Assembly: GCA_964592645.1 (NCBI GenBank)
Contig: CAZQFV010000040.1
Location: 1-9,108, forward strand
Direction of reading: 5' to 3'
DNA: 9,108 nt
DNA from: CAZQFV01 sp964592645
GTDB lineage: Bacteria; Chloroflexota; Chloroflexia; DTKN01
In this document: positions 6,177 through 9,108 of the stretch, piece after piece
Position numbering within the stretch: the first letter of the stretch is position 1
Layout of the letters: every line of letters begins with the position of its first letter
The notes under the pieces: model-generated
The model's database searches: none
What the model was told of the DNA's origin: nothing
The model's input: only the letters and a program-made list of their open reading frames with translations
Translations under genes and position numbers: made by a program

Positions 6177-7430
6177 ATGAGCTTCCGCAAATGGTTCGTC
6201 CCGGGCCTCAAGATCAAACGCTGGCTGGCCTGCCTCTTTGCCGGCATCCTCTGCCTGGCCCTGGGCGCGGCCTATGTGCTGGTGCACTTTTACCGCGAGG
6301 CCCCCTTCCCGGAGTGGACCTACTACCTCACCCTGCAGTTCATCCCGCGCTATGTCCGCGGAGCACTGTTCCTCCTGTTGGGCATCGGGCTGATCGTCCT
6401 GGCCCTGGACCGGCTCAGCCGCCGGCTCCTGGAGGCCCTGGCGCCCGAGCAGAAACGCAGCCTGGCCGAGGTCGTCTACCAGTACCAGCGCAGCGAGCGC
6501 GGCAAGCGCGTCGTCGTCATCGGCGGAAGCACGGGGACGATGCTGCTGCTGCGGGCGCTGCGCCGCCTGGAGCGCGACCTGCACGTGCGTGTGCTGATCA
6601 CCGGGCTGGAGAGCAGCCGCATCTTTTCGCGGATGGAGGAGGAGCTGCGCCAGACGAGCGGCCGCGTCCTCTTCCCCACGCAGGAAGACGTAGCCATGTA
6701 CGCCGAGCTGGAGAACGGAACCATCCTCCTGGGCGACGACGCTATCGGCGCGCCGGGCAAGGAGGCGCCCATCCGCCGCGTCTTTCTGGGGCGCAAGATC
6801 AAAGAGGCGGGGGTGCTGGGCGGAGGCTTTTCCCAGTTGGTCCAGCAGTCCCAGGCCGGCCTGGAGCCCAACCCCGAGGCCATCGAGGCCGTGGAGCGGG
6901 CCGACCTGATCATCCTGGGGCCGGCCAGTCTCTACATCGGCATCCTGCCCGTCCTGACCCCGCCGCTGGTGGAGGCCGTCCGCCGCAGCCGGGCCGCCAA
7001 GCTCTTGGTCTGCAACATCATGACCGAACCGGGGCAGACCGACGACTACTCCCTCTCCGACCATCTGCGGGCCATCCACCGCAACACCGGTCTCAGCCCC
7101 GACTTTGTCCTGGTCAATTCCGGTGCCATCTCCGACCGCGTCCTGGCCCGCTACCGCCAACTGAACGCCGTGCCGCTGCGCTACGACCCGGCCGTGGACC
7201 ACCCCTCGTCCTGTCTGACCTTCGAAGGCGACACCGAGACCCTGCTGGTGGAAGGAGCCATCCTGCTGCAGCGCGACCTGGTGGCCGAGATCCGCGACGA
7301 TATCCCCACGCTGGTGGACGGAAAGCCGGAGAAACGCACCATGGTCGTCATCCGCCACGACGACGAGAAGCTGGCCAAAGCTATCGGCGAGTTGGTGGAG
7401 CGGCAGTTGAAATGGGGGTACTCGGCCTAG
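6177..7430 (+). CDS. membrane-anchored, shortened YvcK/GlmR-like (CofD-fold) protein
   Basis: This 417-residue protein resembles the YvcK/gluconeogenesis-factor family (GlmR in Bacillus), which binds UDP-GlcNAc and supports carbon flow to the cell wall. The N-terminus WFVPGLKIKRW and two membrane helices (about 16-37 and 62-78) match the anchored form known from cyanobacteria and Chloroflexota. The Rossmann-like core shows VVVIGGSTG (112-120; GGGTG is usual), then VLFPTQEDVAMYAELENG (164-181), ADLIILGPASLY (242-253) and CNIMTEPGQTDDYSLSDHLRAI (279-300), all family hallmarks. The stretch normally lying between the GGGTG loop and the VLPxT motif, with DDGGSSGRLR, GDxRN and GHxxGNL, is missing: about 46 residues here against about 110 normally. 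The GGAG at 6166-6169 in the end of glmS serves as ribosome-binding site; the gap is 4 bp. It is probably a variant regulator or paralogue rather than a standard YvcK. Family membership is firm, function is not. Confidence 0.85.
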   Translation: MSFRKWFVPGLKIKRWLACLFAGILCLALGAAYVLVHFYREAPFPEWTYYLTLQFIPRYVRGALFLLLGIGLIVLALDRLSRRLLEALAPEQKRSLAEVVYQYQRSERGKRVVVIGGSTGTMLLLRALRRLERDLHVRVLITGLESSRIFSRMEEELRQTSGRVLFPTQEDVAMYAELENGTILLGDDAIGAPGKEAPIRRVFLGRKIKEAGVLGGGFSQLVQQSQAGLEPNPEAIEAVERADLIILGPASLYIGILPVLTPPLVEAVRRSRAAKLLVCNIMTEPGQTDDYSLSDHLRAIHRNTGLSPDFVLVNSGAISDRVLARYRQLNAVPLRYDPAVDHPSSCLTFEGDTETLLVEGAILLQRDLVAEIRDDIPTLVDGKPEKRTMVVIRHDDEKLAKAIGELVERQLKWGYSA

Positions 7431-8281
7431 ACCTCCAACTTCCCGGCCAACGTCCTCTTGGCATCCTCGTACCCCAGGTCGATCAGCTCGCGGCTGACCC
7501 GGGGCTCGTAGCGGATGATGCGCATGACGCTCGTATCCCGGCTAGGGACCACCAGGTGGGCGTGGATGACGCGGTGCTTGTTATCGACGCCGGCCTCGAC
7601 CATACGATTGATCATGTTCAACTGCTTGAAATCGAACTCGAACGTGGCGCTGAGGGCCATGTCCAGCACGATGGCCAGGGCGTCCCAGGGCCACCGCGGC
7701 AGCGCCCGGCGCCGCTCTCCCACCGAGGAGAGCAGCACCACCACGATCTCTTGCGCCCCTTTATTGGCCGCCACCCCCATCGGCGTATTGGCCATCACCG
7801 CGCCATCCCAGTAGTGCGTGCCCCCGATCTCCGTCCAGGGGTAGACGACCGGGATCGAGGAGGAGGCGATGACGTGATCGGGGGTCAGGCGGATGCCGCG
7901 GTTGTCAAAGATATGCAGGTCGCCGTCCTCCACGGAGGTGGCCGCGATCAACACCTGCATAGGGCTGCTGTTCAATCGCTCAAAGTCGATGAAGCGGTGC
8001 AGCGTCCGGCGCCACGGGGTGGTGTCGAAGAGCGAATCCCAGGGGCGCAGCCGCCAGAAGCGCTGCATATCGCGGGTGCGCGTCTCCATCCACAGTCGCT
8101 CCAGGTCGGCGGCGCTCCTGCCGGAGGCGATGGCCGCGGCGTTGAGCGCGCCGATCGAAGTCCCCACCAGAATATCGGGGATCCAACCCACTTCTTCCAA
8201 ATACTTGTACACGCCGCAGGCATAGGCCCCGCGGCCGCCGCCGCCTGACAGCACGAGGGCGCGTTTCTTCTGCGCTTCCAT
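7427..8281 (-). CDS. patatin-like phospholipase
   Basis: This 284-residue serine hydrolase of the patatin/RssA-like family acts on lipid acyl esters. All active-site elements are present: the oxyanion-hole loop GGGGRG (13-18), the nucleophile motif GTSIG (40-44, Ser42) and the dyad aspartate in WDGA (Asp159; DG[GA] motif). No signal peptide or membrane helix is seen, so it is probably cytoplasmic or peripheral to the inner membrane. The start ATG (8281-8279) is chosen because AAGGAGG (8294-8288 on the minus strand) lies 6 nt upstream; a longer in-frame start at 8344 would fall inside the promoter. Its stop overlaps the stop of the YvcK-like gene in a shared CTAG. Natural substrate unknown; all catalytic residues are intact, so an active enzyme is likely. 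Confidence 0.9.
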   Translation of the reverse strand: MEAQKKRALVLSGGGGRGAYACGVYKYLEEVGWIPDILVGTSIGALNAAAIASGRSAADLERLWMETRTRDMQRFWRLRPWDSLFDTTPWRRTLHRFIDFERLNSSPMQVLIAATSVEDGDLHIFDNRGIRLTPDHVIASSSIPVVYPWTEIGGTHYWDGAVMANTPMGVAANKGAQEIVVVLLSSVGERRRALPRWPWDALAIVLDMALSATFEFDFKQLNMINRMVEAGVDNKHRVIHAHLVVPSRDTSVMRIIRYEPRVSRELIDLGYEDAKRTLAGKLEV

Positions 8282-8287
8282 CGTTCT

Positions 8288-8294
8288 CCTCCTT
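8288..8294 (-). promoter_or_regulatory. ribosome-binding site fixing the patatin start
   Basis: On the minus strand AAGGAGG lies 6 nt before the ATG at 8281-8279, excluding the 21-residue longer frame. Confidence 0.8.
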
Positions 8295-8315
8295 GTGGCT
8301 GGTCGACACGCCACA

Positions 8316-8344
8316 ATCATATCACATGCGGGCAGATTGGGCAA
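8316..8344 (-). promoter_or_regulatory. patatin gene promoter
   Basis: On the minus strand TTGCCC (8344-8339), a 17-bp spacer and TATGAT (8321-8316) are seen. Transcription would start near 8309, with a leader of about 28 nt. The -35 sequence and spacing are identical to those of the CreD-like gene promoter. Confidence 0.6.
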
Positions 8345-8349
8345 TGTGC

Positions 8350-8378
8350 TTGCATCCCGGCCCAGGATGTAGTAGAAT
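8350..8378 (+). promoter_or_regulatory. GNAT gene promoter
   Basis: TTGCAT (8350-8355), a 17-bp spacer and TAGAAT (8373-8378, 5 of 6 consensus bases) form a promoter with transcription starting near 8385. Its -35 box is only 5 bp from the -35 box of the divergent patatin promoter. Confidence 0.6.
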
Positions 8379-8385
8379 AATCCCG

Positions 8386-8417
8386 GCCTGCAGCGGCAGG
8401 CTTCCTGCCAAGGAGGT
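8386..8417 (+). promoter_or_regulatory. GNAT leader with two alternative hairpins and ribosome-binding site
   Basis: GCCTGC (8386-8391) can pair with GCAGGC (8396-8401). Alternatively, GGCAGG (8395-8400) can pair with CCTGCC (8404-8409). The two stems exclude each other. The second abuts the strong Shine-Dalgarno AAGGAGGT (8410-8417), which is 4 nt before the ATG at 8422. Confidence 0.45.
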
Positions 8418-8421
8418 GCCT

Positions 8422-8991
8422 ATGTTGGAAAAAATTGCCATCTACCGACGGCTGGTCAAGCTGAACGACGGGCAGGCCGTGCTGCTGCGGCCCCTGGTGC
8501 GGGCCGACGAAGAGCACCTGGTCGCCCTCTTCCAGACGGCGACCGGCGAGGCCCGCCGCTTCCTGCGGAGCGATGTCTCCGACGAGGCGCTGGTGCGCTC
8601 CTGGGCGCAGAACATCGACTACACCCGCGTCTTGCCGATCGTCGCCGAGGTCGGCGGGCGCATCGTCGGGGAGGTATCGCTGCACTTTGGCCAGCGCTCC
8701 ACGCGCCACATGGGCGAAATCCACATCTACCTGGAGCCGGCCTTCCGGGGCAAGGGGCTGGGCTCAATCATGCTCAAAGAGGTCATCGCCCTGGCCCGGC
8801 AGGCCAGCCTGACCTACCTCCTGGCCCAGGTGGTGCTCGAGCAGCACGAGGCCATCAAGGCGATCCAGAACCTGGGGTTCAAGATGGAAGCCTCCCTGCG
8901 CGACTATTTCATGGACGAAGAGGGCCACACCCACAATGTGGTCATCCTGATGCTGCACCTGCACCCCGAGTCGACGCACTACGAGTTCTGA
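8422..8991 (+). CDS. GNAT-family N-acetyltransferase
   Basis: This 189-residue protein has the GNAT fold and should transfer an acetyl group from acetyl-CoA to an amine. The N-terminal part begins with the usual strand, VLLRPLVRADEEHL (20-33). The central strands GRIVGEVSLHF (79-89) and MGEIHIYLEPAFRG (97-110) lead into motif A, the CoA-pyrophosphate loop RGKGLG (109-114). Motif B follows with AIKAIQNLGFKMEASLRDYF (144-163), as in RimI/RimJ-like members. The substrate (protein N-terminus, amino sugar, antibiotic or polyamine) cannot be read. The start at 8422 is set by AAGGAGGT 4 nt upstream; the longer frame from 8293 would cross the promoter. It is divergent from the patatin gene and followed by a GC-rich hairpin. 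Confidence 0.9.
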   Translation: MLEKIAIYRRLVKLNDGQAVLLRPLVRADEEHLVALFQTATGEARRFLRSDVSDEALVRSWAQNIDYTRVLPIVAEVGGRIVGEVSLHFGQRSTRHMGEIHIYLEPAFRGKGLGSIMLKEVIALARQASLTYLLAQVVLEQHEAIKAIQNLGFKMEASLRDYFMDEEGHTHNVVILMLHLHPESTHYEF

Positions 8992-9002
8992 CGGGAACGC
9001 CG

Positions 9003-9024
9003 GGGCGGCCCTGCGTGGCCGCCC
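9003..9024 (+). terminator. GC-rich hairpin after the GNAT gene
   Basis: GGGCGGCC (9003-9010) and GGCCGCCC (9017-9024) form a perfect 8-bp stem with a 6-nt loop, 11 nt after the stop codon. No U-run follows, so it may stop transcription only weakly or mainly protect the mRNA 3' end. Confidence 0.5.
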
Positions 9025-9058
9025 ACCACAGTTCCACCTCCCCCTCCGGGCGGCCTCA

Positions 9059-9092
9059 GAGCGTGTCTGAAAAGCGTTTTCACGGACCAGAC
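9059..9092. other. inverted repeat at the right edge, possible element end
   Basis: TGAAAA (9068-9073), GCG and TTTTCA (9077-9082) form a perfect inverted repeat. An outer GTCTG (9065-9069) partly overlaps it and can pair with CAGAC (9088-9092). The flanking GAGCGTGTCTGAAAA is reminiscent of the ends of some insertion sequences, but the window stops before this can be judged. No gene is supported between 8992 and 9108. Confidence 0.25.
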
Positions 9093-9108
9093 GGTTGCGC
9101 ATTGCGCG

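Noticed and set aside
6191..8248. 685-codon plus-strand frame covering the YvcK-like and patatin genes
   Set aside because: It is a shifted frame of the YvcK-like gene and antisense to patatin. The protein is Pro/Arg/Gly-rich with no domain, while the other frames hold complete conserved motifs.

Overview
The window is GC-rich with codons ending strongly in G or C, and it carries chromosomal-type housekeeping and cell-envelope genes. The YvcK-type protein has an N-terminal membrane anchor, as in Chloroflexota and cyanobacteria, and the intergenic DNA holds GC-rich 'GTAGGGGCGGGG' hairpin repeats. Together with the base composition this suggests a Chloroflexota (Anaerolineae-like) genome. That assignment is inference; there is no rRNA or other direct marker here. 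No tRNA, rRNA, CRISPR array or complete insertion sequence was recognised.

Layout. (1) At 1-1955, the last codons of an upstream gene are followed by a sigma70-type promoter, a deoxynucleoside kinase gene and a family-4-type glycosyltransferase gene joined by an ATGA overlap. (2) At 1986-2408 there is a 42-codon signal-peptide-like ORF that runs into a repeated intergenic element, then the promoter and leader of the next gene. (3) At 2409-3725 lies a CreD-like inner-membrane protein whose stop codon falls inside a GC-rich repeat. (4) At 3719-4006 are two repeat copies, a strong hairpin and a second copy of the intergenic element. (5) At 4007-4216 lies a small, very basic protein of unknown function. 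(6) At 4325-7430 glmS and a shortened YvcK/GlmR-like gene sit 4 bp apart. (7) At 7427-8281 a patatin-like phospholipase lies on the minus strand and meets the YvcK-like gene tail to tail in a shared CTAG. (8) At 8422-8991 a GNAT acetyltransferase gene is divergent from the patatin gene. It is followed by a GC-rich hairpin and, at the very end, an inverted repeat that could be the edge of another element.

How the genes fit together. GlmS makes glucosamine-6-phosphate, the entry point to UDP-GlcNAc and the cell wall. In Bacillus subtilis the YvcK protein (GlmR) binds UDP-GlcNAc and stimulates GlmS. Here the two genes form one probable operon, but this YvcK relative lacks about 70 residues containing the family's best-conserved motifs. 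It may be an altered regulator of GlmS; this is the most interesting point of the window. The glycosyltransferase, CreD-like protein and patatin fit an envelope/lipid theme, but nothing ties them to glmS beyond proximity.

Five promoters can be read with exactly 17-bp spacers: upstream of the kinase, the CreD-like gene, glmS, patatin and the GNAT gene. Four have a -35 beginning TTGC rather than TTGA. The patatin and GNAT promoters are back to back with only 5 bp between their -35 boxes.
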